Positions 55,754 through 62,733 of a stretch of DNA of 64,000 nt are shown here, piece by piece. Location of the stretch: positions 62,001 through 126,000 of the forward strand of contig JBBDJD010000021.1 in assembly GCA_040880025.1 (NCBI GenBank). The letters run 5' to 3'. Both the position numbers and the translations under genes were made by a program. How positions within the stretch are numbered: position 1 is the first letter of the stretch; each line of letters begins with the position of its first letter. This DNA is from RCIO01 sp040880025 (GTDB taxonomy: Bacteria > Pseudomonadota > Alphaproteobacteria > Rhizobiales > Rhizobiaceae). The notes below the pieces were generated by a model, which searched no databases, was not told the DNA's origin, and saw only the letters and a program-made list of their open reading frames with translations.

Positions 55754-57676
55754 TTGAAAACCAGCGACGCGGCGGATGCTGCGGCGGGAGGAAATCTGGG
55801 GCCGCGTGGCTCAGGCAGGGTACTCGCGCGGCATGAAGCACCGCGGGAGACAAGCCTTGACGCGCTTTCGCCGTCCGGCGGGTTTGATGTCTGGCGCCCG
55901 GTCCTGCGTGAACTGGGCATTGCCGGGGACACGTTGCACGGCATTGCCGGCCGCGCGCGAACCAATGCAACCTCGCTCCAGGCGGAACTTCTGGCCTCCG
56001 GGGAGTGCGACGAGACCTCGTTCTTCCAGGCGATGGCGCGTGTGCTCGGCATCGGCTTCGCCGCGGACATCGAGCCGGATTCGCTTGTTATGCGCGACCG
56101 CGACGGCCTGGCGCTGCTGCGCGGTTCCGGCGGTGCCCGGCTGGCGCGCATCGCGGTGGGCGACGGCCGATCCTTGATCGCGGTCGCGCCCGACGCTGAC
56201 GGATTTGTGCGCCTGAAAGCCCGGCTTGACGCGAACCCCGGCCTTGCCGAACGTCTGCGCATTACAACGCCAACCCTACTGCGCAGGGCGATCGAGCAGA
56301 GATGCCTGTATCTGATCGAACAGCGCGCTCGCGGCGATCTGTTCGACGCGTTGCCCTACTGCTCGTCGCGCATCGTCCTGACAGGCCTGCAGGGATTTGC
56401 GGCCGGGGGCATGTTCGCGCTGGCTGTGTCGGCGCTGCTGATCGCTCCTTACCCCGCCGCGTTCGCCATTCACCTGTTCTTCTCGATTTTCTTCTTCGGC
56501 TGCGTGGCGCTCCGCCTCGCGGCGGTCAGGCGCGCGCGCGCCGACGATCGCGCCGACCTCAGGCGAGTGAACCCGGCGGACCTGCCGCGCTATTCAGTCC
56601 TCGTCGCGCTTTACGATGAAGTGGAGATGGTGCCCCAACTGCTGCGTGCGCTGGGCAGGCTGGTTTGGCCGCGCAGCAAGCTGGAGATCAAGCTCGTCTG
56701 CGAAGCCGACGATCATGCCACGATCGCGGCGCTCAAAGCGCATGAGCTTCGGCCCTGGGTCGAAATCCTGAAAGTCCCGCGCAGCCTCCCGCGCACCAAG
56801 CCGAAGGCGCTCGCCCATGCCTTGCAGCTTGTCTCCGGTGACTTCGTCGCTCTCTATGACGCCGAAGACAAGCCGCACCCCTGGCAACTGGTCGAGGCAT
56901 GGCAGCGTTTCGATGCCTCCGATCCATCGCTGGCCTGCCTGCAGGCGCCACTCGATATTTCCAACGCGCAGGCGAGCATTTTCTCGCGCATGTTCGCCTT
57001 CGAGTATTCGGCGCTCTTCCACGGAATTCTCCCCTTCCTGTCGGCCAACGCCCTCATTCTGCCGCTCGGCGGAACATCCAATCACTTCAGGAAGAGCGCC
57101 TTGGAAAAGATGGGCGGCTGGGATCCGTACAATGTCACCGAGGACGCGGATCTCGGCTTGCGCATGTGCCGGTTCGGCTATCGCACCGAGACCATCCGCT
57201 ACCCGACCTACGAGATCGCGCCGGAAAACTGGAGAGACTGGCGCAACCAGCGCACCCGATGGTTCAAGGGCTGGATCCAGACCTGGCTCGTGCACATGCG
57301 CAACCCGCGACGCCTGGCCGGCGAGCTTGGATTCCGGTCGTTCTGCGTGTCACAGATATTGTTCGCCGGAATGGTGCTCTCCGCGCTCGCGCATCCGCTG
57401 CTGTTCGTCACCATCGGCTGGCTTGGCTTCTCGATCGCAAACCACGGGGTCGCCTCCCTGCTGCAGCCTGCCCTCATCGGCCTCGACTTCGCCAACATCG
57501 TTCTGGGCTACACCGCCTATTTCATGCTGGGCCGGTCGACCCTGCCGCGCGGAAAACGGCGCGGCCTGTGGATCGTGGCGCTGTTCACGCCCGTGTACTG
57601 GTTCATGCAGTCTATCGCGGCCTGGCGCGCCGTCATTCAGCTATGGCGCGATCCGCATCTATGCGGCCTTATGTAG
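55754..57676 (+). CDS. membrane glycosyltransferase (GT2, cellulose synthase-like) with a C-terminus cut by a transposable element
   Basis: The protein is 640 residues from TTG 55754 (GGGAGGGGG at 55741-55749); ATG 55733 is an alternative. An N-terminal domain (about residues 40-190) resembles the N-terminal domain of type II secretion ATPases. Membrane helices follow (VLTGLQGFAAGGMFALAV, AIHLFFSIFFFGCVAL), then the GT2 core with YDAEDKPHP, VTEDADLGLRM and QRTRWFKGW, and C-terminal helices. It probably exports a polysaccharide or adds sugar to a surface polymer. The last codons (DPHLCGLM) come partly from the inserted IS1595 element: the original gene should have continued with DPHLW after CATCTATGG. 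Only a short C-terminal tail seems lost, so activity may remain. Confidence 0.85.
   Translation: MKTSDAADAAAGGNLGPRGSGRVLARHEAPRETSLDALSPSGGFDVWRPVLRELGIAGDTLHGIAGRARTNATSLQAELLASGECDETSFFQAMARVLGIGFAADIEPDSLVMRDRDGLALLRGSGGARLARIAVGDGRSLIAVAPDADGFVRLKARLDANPGLAERLRITTPTLLRRAIEQRCLYLIEQRARGDLFDALPYCSSRIVLTGLQGFAAGGMFALAVSALLIAPYPAAFAIHLFFSIFFFGCVALRLAAVRRARADDRADLRRVNPADLPRYSVLVALYDEVEMVPQLLRALGRLVWPRSKLEIKLVCEADDHATIAALKAHELRPWVEILKVPRSLPRTKPKALAHALQLVSGDFVALYDAEDKPHPWQLVEAWQRFDASDPSLACLQAPLDISNAQASIFSRMFAFEYSALFHGILPFLSANALILPLGGTSNHFRKSALEKMGGWDPYNVTEDADLGLRMCRFGYRTETIRYPTYEIAPENWRDWRNQRTRWFKGWIQTWLVHMRNPRRLAGELGFRSFCVSQILFAGMVLSALAHPLLFVTIGWLGFSIANHGVASLLQPALIGLDFANIVLGYTAYFMLGRSTLPRGKRRGLWIVALFTPVYWFMQSIAAWRAVIQLWRDPHLCGLM
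57656..57663. repeat. 8-bp target site duplication, left copy
   Basis: CATCTATG stands directly before the left terminal inverted repeat of element 1 and is repeated at 61288-61295 after its right end. Eight base pairs is the duplication length of the IS1595 family. Confidence 0.85.
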
Positions 57677-57686
57677 CTAACTCAAA
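57664..57686 (+). repeat. left terminal inverted repeat of element 1
   Basis: It starts CGGCCTTATGTAGCTAACTC. It differs from the inverted right end at only two positions (13 and 15). Confidence 0.88.
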
Positions 57687-57759
57687 AAGCTGCGGAGGCC
57701 GGTCCTAAAGAAAGGACCGCGCTATGCGCGCACATTTGTGGAAGGCGGCTTTGGCCGCG

Positions 57760-58755
57760 TTAAGGGTTGCCGGGGTCGCGCTCTGGGCCGCTCACTTCGT
57801 AGTCAGTCCACCAGTACTCACTCCCGCTAATGCCAAGGTTTTCCTCTTGAACGACCTTCGGGATGAACTCGAAGCAGAACCGGCTTCGCCACACAGCGCC
57901 GAAGCTGTCCGCGTATTCGAGATAGCCGACTACAAACAAGTCGAGCCGACATTTCCAGATTTTCCGAAGCTGTTCATCGGTAAGTTCGATGTAGAGAAAG
58001 GCGGAACGCGTGTCGAAATCCCTAGTGTCGTCGGCCCCTACGAACCACGGACCAACGAGGGCGTTCTCCATTTCAATTGGGAGATCGGACGGCGGCATGC
58101 CATTGCCCGCGAAATGGGCGGTCCCGTAGCTCTTCATAAAAGCTGGGCTTCCGCCGATATTCCGCACTCTCATTTGGAAAGCGTATGTACGGGGAACTAC
58201 GGGCTGTTTCCCGGTTGCGTCCATTACCCAACTCAAATGGTAGTCAACCGGCGTAAGGAAGGGCCGTCCGGCGGTTCTTTGGTAGCGAGCGCTGTCGAGC
58301 GCTGCCTTGGTGGTTTTTGTGGCTTCGTCCAGCATTCCTTTGGTGTGGTCGGCCGCGATTTTAGTCGCGGCCAAAGTTTCCGCGATCAGATAGACGCCAG
58401 CGCCAGTGAGTACAGCGGTAAACCCCGCCGCAATGGCTACCCAAAGCCCCCACAGGGCCATTTCCTGTTGGGCATGCAAGTCCTCGCTGGTGGCCTGTTC
58501 GCGATCATGGGTTGCTACCTGCTCTTGGAGGCAAGAGAGCAGGTCGGTTCCCGCTCGACGTTCGCAGGTCTGGGCTATTTCCTCGGCGGTCTGTTGTCGC
58601 TGGCGCTCTGCGTTTTCTTTGTGGTGGTAATAAACATCATTCTGTTTTGACCAGTGCTCCAGACCTAGGCCATAGCCGATCGCCACAAGCGCCAGAACGA
58701 TGCCAGCAAGCGTTATCGCAAGTGCAAGCTTTCCGAACCAATCGCGTCTAGGCAT
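57760..58755 (-). CDS. passenger membrane protein of element 1, unknown function
   Basis: The protein is 331 residues. Two transmembrane helices are visible, at about residues 8-28 (LALAITLAGIVLALVAIGYGL) and 100-125 (LWGLWVAIAAGFTAVLTGAG). A charged, cysteine-containing loop lies between them (TCERRAGTDLLSCLQEQ). A soluble C-terminal domain of about 190 residues follows (VRNIGGSPAFMKSYG, VVGYLEYADSFGAVWRSRF). I recognise it only as a kind of protein seen on rhizobial accessory islands. Its start overlaps the end of the DUF6471 gene by 43 bp, so translation is probably coupled. Plus-strand open frames here are shadows. Confidence 0.7.
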   Translation of the reverse strand: MPRRDWFGKLALAITLAGIVLALVAIGYGLGLEHWSKQNDVYYHHKENAERQRQQTAEEIAQTCERRAGTDLLSCLQEQVATHDREQATSEDLHAQQEMALWGLWVAIAAGFTAVLTGAGVYLIAETLAATKIAADHTKGMLDEATKTTKAALDSARYQRTAGRPFLTPVDYHLSWVMDATGKQPVVPRTYAFQMRVRNIGGSPAFMKSYGTAHFAGNGMPPSDLPIEMENALVGPWFVGADDTRDFDTRSAFLYIELTDEQLRKIWKCRLDLFVVGYLEYADSFGAVWRSRFCFEFIPKVVQEENLGISGSEYWWTDYEVSGPERDPGNP

Positions 58756-58955
58756 TGCAACAAGAAAGCCGCACTGAACCCCCCTCGGCTGATCTTGTTA
58801 TTGAGATTACGTTCCGTCTCGTGAATGTCCATAGCGGCCAGCTTTTCGACTAGCTGGCCGTAGGTGACACCCCTCCGCTTCAACTCGCCTTTCAGAAGGT
58901 TCTTGGCCCGCGTCTCGTATTCGACGTTGACGGGGTTGTCTTTCCGCGACGACAT
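58713..58955 (-). CDS. DUF6471-like small protein, element 1
   Basis: This 80-residue protein reads KNLLKGELKRRGVTYGQLV, then RNLNNKISRGGFSAAFLLQC. It looks like a compact helix-turn-helix DNA-binding protein. It is divergent from the transposase gene. A homologue occupies the same place in element 2 (63796 onward), so it is a core part of this element family and may regulate transposition. Confidence 0.8.
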   Translation of the reverse strand: MSSRKDNPVNVEYETRAKNLLKGELKRRGVTYGQLVEKLAAMDIHETERNLNNKISRGGFSAAFLLQCLDAIGSESLHLR

Positions 58956-58972
58956 AGTGATACCTCATAAGA

Positions 58973-58990
58973 ATCATCATTTACGATGAT
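58973..58990. promoter_or_regulatory. inverted repeat between DUF6471 and transposase genes
   Basis: The arms ATCATC and GATGAT flank ATTTAC, in an AT-rich divergent promoter region. It is a candidate operator for the DUF6471 protein. Confidence 0.5.
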
Positions 58991-59057
58991 ATATGCCCTT
59001 GTAAATGCGGATACAAGCCTCCATATACGGTGTACAATATCACCGGATATGATGACA

Positions 59058-60020
59058 ATGGCACAACACTTCCTGCTTTCCGCAGAAGCCCGCACCCTCT
59101 CCCTGAAAGCGATCTATCAGGGTGGTGAGGACAAGGCATACGCGACGTTCAAGCGCCTGCGCTGGCATTCGACGGATGGCGAGCCGGTTTGCCCCGAATG
59201 CGGTTGCATTGAAGCTAAGGCAATCAAGAACCGCCCTACGTTCCGTTGCATCGCCTGCAACAAGCAGTTCACCGTCACCAGCGGCACGATCTTCGCCTCG
59301 CGCAAGATGTCCTTCACCGACCTGCTGGCGGCGATCTGTCTCTTTGTGAACGGCTCGAAAGGCATGTCGGCGGTCCAGTTCTCCCGCGATCTGGACGTGC
59401 AGTACAAGACCGCCTTCGTTCTGGCCCACAAGCTGCGCGAAGCCCTTGCCGCCGAAACGGTGGACGCCACGCTTGAAGGCGAAGTCGAGATTGACGGTGC
59501 CTATTTCCAGAAAACCCCGCGTCAGGAAAATCGCCTTGAAGATCGCGTTGACCGCCGCGTGAAGGCCAACATGGGCGAGCGCCGCGTTGTGGTTGCCCTT
59601 CGCCAGCGTTCGGGCCGCACCCTGTCATTCGTGCGCAAGAGCGAAGCGGAAGGCGTGGCAATCGCCCGCGCCCGCATGGCCGCTAACGCTCACCTGTTTG
59701 CCGACGAGGCCACCCATTGGGATGCGCTGGAAATCGAGTTCCGGTCCAGCCGCATCAATCACTCGGAAAGCTACAGCGACGGCCACGGCAAGCATACGAA
59801 TTGGGTTGAAAGCTATTTCAGCCGCCTTCGTCGCATGGTCGGTGGCCAGCATCACCACGTCAGCCACAAGTACCTGTACCAGTATGCGAACCATGCCGCA
59901 TGGCTTGAAGATCACCGTCGCCGGTCCAACGGCGGCAACGCGATGGCCCTGCTAGGCGGTGCGCTCAATCAGGGTGTCAGCCGCGTGTGGGCCGGCTATT
60001 GGCAGAGGAACGCAGCGTGA
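59058..60020 (+). CDS. IS1595-family transposase, element 1
   Basis: The transposase is 320 residues from ATG 59058, matching the start of the element 2 copy. An N-terminal zinc ribbon (CPECGC and CIACNKQF, residues about 34-58) precedes the ISXO2-like DDE domain. Catalytic-region marks are VEIDGAYFQK, FADEATHWDAL and HTNWVESYFSRLRR. The protein is nearly identical to the element 2 copy from residue about 60 onward, but the zinc ribbon differs strongly. It looks intact. Confidence 0.95.
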   Translation: MAQHFLLSAEARTLSLKAIYQGGEDKAYATFKRLRWHSTDGEPVCPECGCIEAKAIKNRPTFRCIACNKQFTVTSGTIFASRKMSFTDLLAAICLFVNGSKGMSAVQFSRDLDVQYKTAFVLAHKLREALAAETVDATLEGEVEIDGAYFQKTPRQENRLEDRVDRRVKANMGERRVVVALRQRSGRTLSFVRKSEAEGVAIARARMAANAHLFADEATHWDALEIEFRSSRINHSESYSDGHGKHTNWVESYFSRLRRMVGGQHHHVSHKYLYQYANHAAWLEDHRRRSNGGNAMALLGGALNQGVSRVWAGYWQRNAA

Positions 60021-60083
60021 ACGAGTCTATTGACTCGACGGCGTATTCGGCATGAAATCGAGGGGGAATCGACGTATTGTTTC

Positions 60084-60218
60084 GATTCTTCGGTGAGAGA
60101 AAGCCGGGGTTGCACCCCCGGCCTCCCATCGAATCCGCAACTGCTTCGGACGGCTTGCGGTATTCGGTTAGTTACTGCGCGAAGATACTCGCGAGCCGCT
60201 TTCTGTCAAGCCGTCCGA
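60084..60218 (+). other. strongly structured intergenic segment (possible RNA element)
   Basis: Two nested hairpins fill the 221-bp gap between transposase and HTH gene. The first has outer arms GATTC (60084-60088) and GAATC (60131-60135) and an inner GC-rich stem GCCGGGG (60103-60109) with CCCCGGC (60116-60122). The second has perfect 12-bp arms TCGGACGGCTTG (60146-60157) and CAAGCCGTCCGA (60207-60218) enclosing further pairing. No open frame fits the segment. It could be a non-coding RNA, a structured leader of the HTH/zinc-ribbon operon, or a transposase-binding region. Confidence 0.45.
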
Positions 60219-60241
60219 GGTCCAACGAAGGACTTCGATTT

Positions 60242-60442
60242 ATGACGGAACGTCAAGAATCCTCCCACAGACTAACCCTCGATGATGCCGTGGACATATG
60301 GCTTCGGCATTGGGCAGGAGAGTACCAGCACACCATCGCAGCGTCCTACGGGGTCAATCCCGGAAGGGTCAATGAAGTGCTAAAGGGGCGCAAGTTCCCC
60401 GAGGCCGAGGCCCTTGCCGCAACCAAGCGGAGGGCTGCCTAA
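60242..60442 (+). CDS. small helix-turn-helix-like passenger protein
   Basis: This 66-residue protein has the pattern LTLDDAVDIWLRHWAGEYQH then TIAASYGVNPGRVNEVLKG, which fits a helix-turn-helix that recognises DNA through the VNPGRVNEV helix. Its stop overlaps the next start by one base (TAATG), so the two are co-translated. Confidence 0.7.
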   Translation: MTERQESSHRLTLDDAVDIWLRHWAGEYQHTIAASYGVNPGRVNEVLKGRKFPEAEALAATKRRAA

Positions 60443-60723
60443 TGGCTGACGACATCAAAGTAGCGCTTTGCGGCAAGTGCAAGGTCGCCTTGCAGGGACC
60501 GGCTCAGCCGGAACCCGAGAGTGTGTTCACCTGCCCCGAATGCGGGGAAAGTGACACCTACGAGAACGTCGTTCGGATCGCAGGCGAGTTTTTCCATGAG
60601 CAGTCCGCACGCTTCCTCCAAGAGAAAGCCCGATCCGTCGCCGCCGGGAGCAAGTTCATCACATTCAAGGGTGAACCGATCCCAAAGCGCCAGCATCGAT
60701 TCGTCGTCGATCTGGAGTTTTGA
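60442..60723 (+). CDS. zinc-ribbon passenger protein
   Basis: This 93-residue protein has an N-terminal Cys4 zinc ribbon (LCGKCKVAL and FTCPECGE), a helical middle and a beta-type ending (HRFVVDLEF). The family is common near mobile elements in Rhizobiales but has no known function that I can name. A UUCG-type hairpin follows at 60735-60754. Confidence 0.72.
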   Translation: MADDIKVALCGKCKVALQGPAQPEPESVFTCPECGESDTYENVVRIAGEFFHEQSARFLQEKARSVAAGSKFITFKGEPIPKRQHRFVVDLEF

Positions 60724-61217
60724 CATTGCACTACCGGCGGGCTTCGGCCCGCCGCCCCCGATTCTCGCACAATAGCCTGACACCCATCATCCGCACGCCC
60801 CCATTTCAGCGGCAACCGCTTCAATACATGCCGGACTCGGTTGATGCGCTGCTTGCTATCCCGTCCGGGCACCATCGTAGCGCCCTTGCGGTCCATTACC
60901 CGTTCCGTGATCTGGCGCGTTGTCATCGGGCCGTTCGCTTCCCGCAATACCTGCATCACAAGCCGCTGTAGCTCACCACGCTTGAATAGCGCCTCACGCC
61001 TGAAATCCCGCGTGATGGCGTCTATGTCGCCAGTGAAGCCGATCACGTTCACAAGCACCCGGTCTATGGCTGCGATATCGGTTTCCAATGCCGCTTGGTC
61101 GCCTTCCTTCAAGCGAAGGCTGCGCAACCGACGCGCCCGCCAGGTAAGCAGGCCATTGATGGTGATAACGTTGCCGCGCGTGCGCTGGCGGCTGACGTTG
61201 TAGGAGCGTTTCGGCAT
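60558..61217 (-). CDS. winged-helix-like element-associated protein, copy 1 with altered C-terminus
   Basis: The 219-residue frame starts MPKRSYNVSRQRTRGNVITI. Its first about 140 residues are closely similar to the protein at 62269-62733, including LRSLRLKEGDQAALETDIAAI and MTTRQITERVMDRKGATM, a likely winged-helix DNA-binding segment. In copy 2 the protein ends in IVER and a stop. Here a small in-frame deletion/substitution removed that stop, so the frame runs on about 55 residues across the opposite zinc-ribbon gene. The tail is probably junk. Unlike copy 2 it is convergent to its transposase gene. Confidence 0.6.
   Translation of the reverse strand: MPKRSYNVSRQRTRGNVITINGLLTWRARRLRSLRLKEGDQAALETDIAAIDRVLVNVIGFTGDIDAITRDFRREALFKRGELQRLVMQVLREANGPMTTRQITERVMDRKGATMVPGRDSKQRINRVRHVLKRLPLKWGRADDGCQAIVRESGAAGRSPPVVQCQNSRSTTNRCWRFGIGSPLNVMNLLPAATDRAFSWRKRADCSWKNSPAIRTTFS
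60735..60754. terminator. UUCG-loop hairpin after the zinc-ribbon gene
   Basis: The 8-bp GC-rich stem CGGCGGGC/GCCCGCCG closes a TTCG tetraloop, 12 bp after the stop. No T-run follows; it may stabilise the mRNA end or act as a weak terminator. Confidence 0.55.
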
Positions 61218-61264
61218 ACCGCGAACTGTAGTGGAATCAGGGAGTTAGCGGGAGCCGGAAAGAT

Positions 61265-61287
61265 TTGAGTTTGATACATAAGGCCGC
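61265..61287 (-). repeat. right terminal inverted repeat of element 1
   Basis: Read inward on the minus strand it begins CGGCCTTATGTATCAAACTC. The first 17 bases are identical to the left end of element 2 at 61296-61312. Confidence 0.88.
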
Positions 61288-61295
61288 ATCTATGC
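61288..61295. repeat. 8-bp target site duplication shared between elements 1 and 2
   Basis: CATCTATG is identical to 57656-57663. Element 2 begins at the next base, so this one octamer separates the two elements. Confidence 0.85.
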
Positions 61296-61319
61296 GGCCT
61301 TATGTATCAAAGGCACCAA

Positions 61320-61637
61320 CTACGGGAAGCGGGCACTCCAAAGGTTCACGACCTTCGGCTCTGGAATGATTTCATACAAGATTCGACACTTAGGAAGTCG
61401 CGCCACATTGGGCGTCTCGTAAATCCAGAAACCCTTATCTTCCCACGCCGGATGAGGCTGGCCCATGACATGTGGATTGTAGGACATGCCGCCCTCTAGG
61501 CTGGCGTACAGGTCCTGCATGTCGACAATAGCGTAGCGCTCACTGTCGAGACAGTTCAGCCAAGCGCGCTCGTATAGCGCTGCCTCGTGAACCCGCCACG
61601 GGGCCTTCGGGCGTGGTTCCCAATCCCGTACTTGCAA
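61320..61637 (-). CDS. putative toxin paired with the Panacea antitoxin
   Basis: This 105-residue protein starts inside the 3' end of the antitoxin gene (98-bp overlap, different frame). The C-terminal strand pattern CRILYEIIPEPKVVNLWSARF resembles the end of RelE/ParE-type folds, but the N-terminal half (RDWEPRPKAPWRVHEAALYER) is unfamiliar. Panacea antitoxins pair with many unrelated toxins, so the mode of action is open. The overlap suggests translation coupled to the antitoxin. Confidence 0.6.
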   Translation of the reverse strand: MQVRDWEPRPKAPWRVHEAALYERAWLNCLDSERYAIVDMQDLYASLEGGMSYNPHVMGQPHPAWEDKGFWIYETPNVARLPKCRILYEIIPEPKVVNLWSARFP

Positions 61638-62172
61638 TGCTCTCAGCCTCAGCCGCCGCCCAATCCAATGCGTCTTGGGAGGGAACGCTAGGAATCAAGT
61701 GAATCGCATTATGATAGGGGATAACGTCGCCGAATTCGACCATTTCCCACACCATGTCGTGGGAAAACTCGCTAATAGTCTTGGCTGAATTGCTGTTGCA
61801 GACGAATTCGACCATTTCATCAAGCACGGCCTTCTCGACTCCACTCAGATGATTTGTGTCAGCCGGGGCATTCAGCCTGAATTGCTTCTTCTGATAGCCG
61901 TGATAGTCAACGATATCGACCGAAATTGCGCCTTCCCGGTCTAGGTCGGAAAGGGTTCCCAAAGCGGCATCACAGGTCGGCCCAAACGGGCGCTTGCGAT
62001 ACACCGCGCCTGTGATCGGATTCCCTGTTTCTAGAAATAGAAGCATGTCCGAATAATAGAGCACCTTGTGTAACTTAACGGCGCCCAAGCGCTCAGGATT
62101 ACACGCTCCAATGACGTGCAAAACCGCTGCGCGCAGCTTCTCCCTGTCGAACATTACATCAACTGTAGCCAT
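61540..62172 (-). CDS. Panacea-domain (SocA/GepA-like, DUF4065) antitoxin
   Basis: This 210-residue protein has the Panacea signature: LGAVKLHKVLYYSDMLLFLETG at about residues 28-49, then RKRPFGPTCDAAL and a helical C-terminal half (LSGVEKAVLDEMVEFV, SEFSHDMVWEMVEFGDVIPY). Panacea proteins neutralise diverse small toxins. The upstream promoter contains a palindrome, suggesting autoregulation. A second ATG at 62154 (MFDREKL) is an alternative start. The last about 32 residues overlap the toxin gene. Confidence 0.85.
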   Translation of the reverse strand: MATVDVMFDREKLRAAVLHVIGACNPERLGAVKLHKVLYYSDMLLFLETGNPITGAVYRKRPFGPTCDAALGTLSDLDREGAISVDIVDYHGYQKKQFRLNAPADTNHLSGVEKAVLDEMVEFVCNSNSAKTISEFSHDMVWEMVEFGDVIPYHNAIHLIPSVPSQDALDWAAAEAESIASTGLGTTPEGPVAGSRGSAIRARLAELSRQ

Positions 62173-62179
62173 CTAGCAT

Positions 62180-62208
62180 AAAATATGCGTTTACGCATAA
62201 CTAGTCAA
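62180..62208 (-). promoter_or_regulatory. promoter and operator of the Panacea toxin-antitoxin pair
   Basis: On the minus strand a -35 box TTGACT (62208-62203), a 17-bp spacer and a -10 box TATTTT (62185-62180) are seen. A 16-bp palindrome TATGCGT-TT-ACGCATA (62084 plus 100 to 62199, that is 62184-62199) fills the spacer. The -10 ends 8 bp before ATG 62172, so the transcript probably starts at or next to the start codon and would be leaderless. Confidence 0.72.
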
Positions 62209-62268
62209 CGCATTGATTCACAATGGTTTTTACGATTCGAAACAATGGGTTAGCAAATTGCAAACGCT

Positions 62269-62733
62269 CTACCGCTCCACAATCCACGCCTGACACGCAT
62301 CATCCGCTCGCGTAATCTGCACACGGTCCAGCCGCTTGCACACGGCCCGGACGCGCTCGATGCGCTTCTTGCTATCCTGTCCGGGCACCATCGTAGCGCC
62401 CTTGCGGTCCATCACTCTTTCTGTGATCTGGCGGCTTGTCAGCGGGCCGTTGGCTTCCCTTAGAACCTGCATCACAAACCGCTGCAGCTCACCATGCGTG
62501 AACAGCGCCTCGCGGCGAAAGTCCCGCGTGAGCGTCTCGATATCCCCTTTGAAGCCGATCACGTTGACCAGCACCCGGTCTATGGCTGCGATATCGGCTT
62601 CAATCGCGGATTGATCGCCTTCCTTCAAGCGAAGGCTGCGCAGAAGCCGTGACCGCCACGTCAGCAGGCCGTTGATGGTGATGGCGTTGCCGCGCGAACG
62701 CTGGCGGCTGACATTGTAGGACTTCCTAGGCAT
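62269..62733 (-). CDS. winged-helix-like element-associated protein, copy 2
   Basis: The protein is 154 residues from ATG 62733, which overlaps the transposase stop by 8 bp. A basic N-terminus (PRKSYNVSRQRSRGNAITI) is followed by helical TWRSRLLRSLRLKEGDQSAIE and the winged-helix-like VMQVLREANGPLTSRQITERVM. It ends IVER. The coupling to the transposase gene suggests an accessory role in transposition or its regulation. A relative sits in element 1 in the opposite relative orientation. Confidence 0.75.
   Translation of the reverse strand: MPRKSYNVSRQRSRGNAITINGLLTWRSRLLRSLRLKEGDQSAIEADIAAIDRVLVNVIGFKGDIETLTRDFRREALFTHGELQRFVMQVLREANGPLTSRQITERVMDRKGATMVPGQDSKKRIERVRAVCKRLDRVQITRADDACQAWIVER

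Larger units (their letters stand above)
57664..61287. mobile_element. IS1595-family transposable element 1 with passenger genes
   Basis: This 3624-bp element is bounded by 23-bp terminal inverted repeats, 57664-57686 and 61265-61287, which match at 21 of 23 positions. It is flanked by the direct repeat CATCTATG. It carries an IS1595-type transposase (plus strand), a divergent DUF6471 protein overlapping a membrane protein gene, a structured intergenic stretch, a small HTH gene, a zinc-ribbon gene and a winged-helix-like gene. It interrupts the 3' end of the glycosyltransferase gene. Confidence 0.88.

Noticed and set aside
54379..56262. A 627-codon minus-strand frame across luxI, the crotonase and the glycosyltransferase start
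   Set aside because: It spans three well-supported plus-strand genes and translates to low-complexity arginine-rich sequence.
57724..58650. A 308-codon plus-strand frame in element 1
   Set aside because: The minus-strand frame encodes two clean transmembrane helices and is coupled to DUF6471; the plus-strand product looks like its mirror.
60084..60137. A possible tRNA because of a GAATCC stretch resembling a T-arm
   Set aside because: No acceptor, D-arm or anticodon stem of the right lengths can be drawn.
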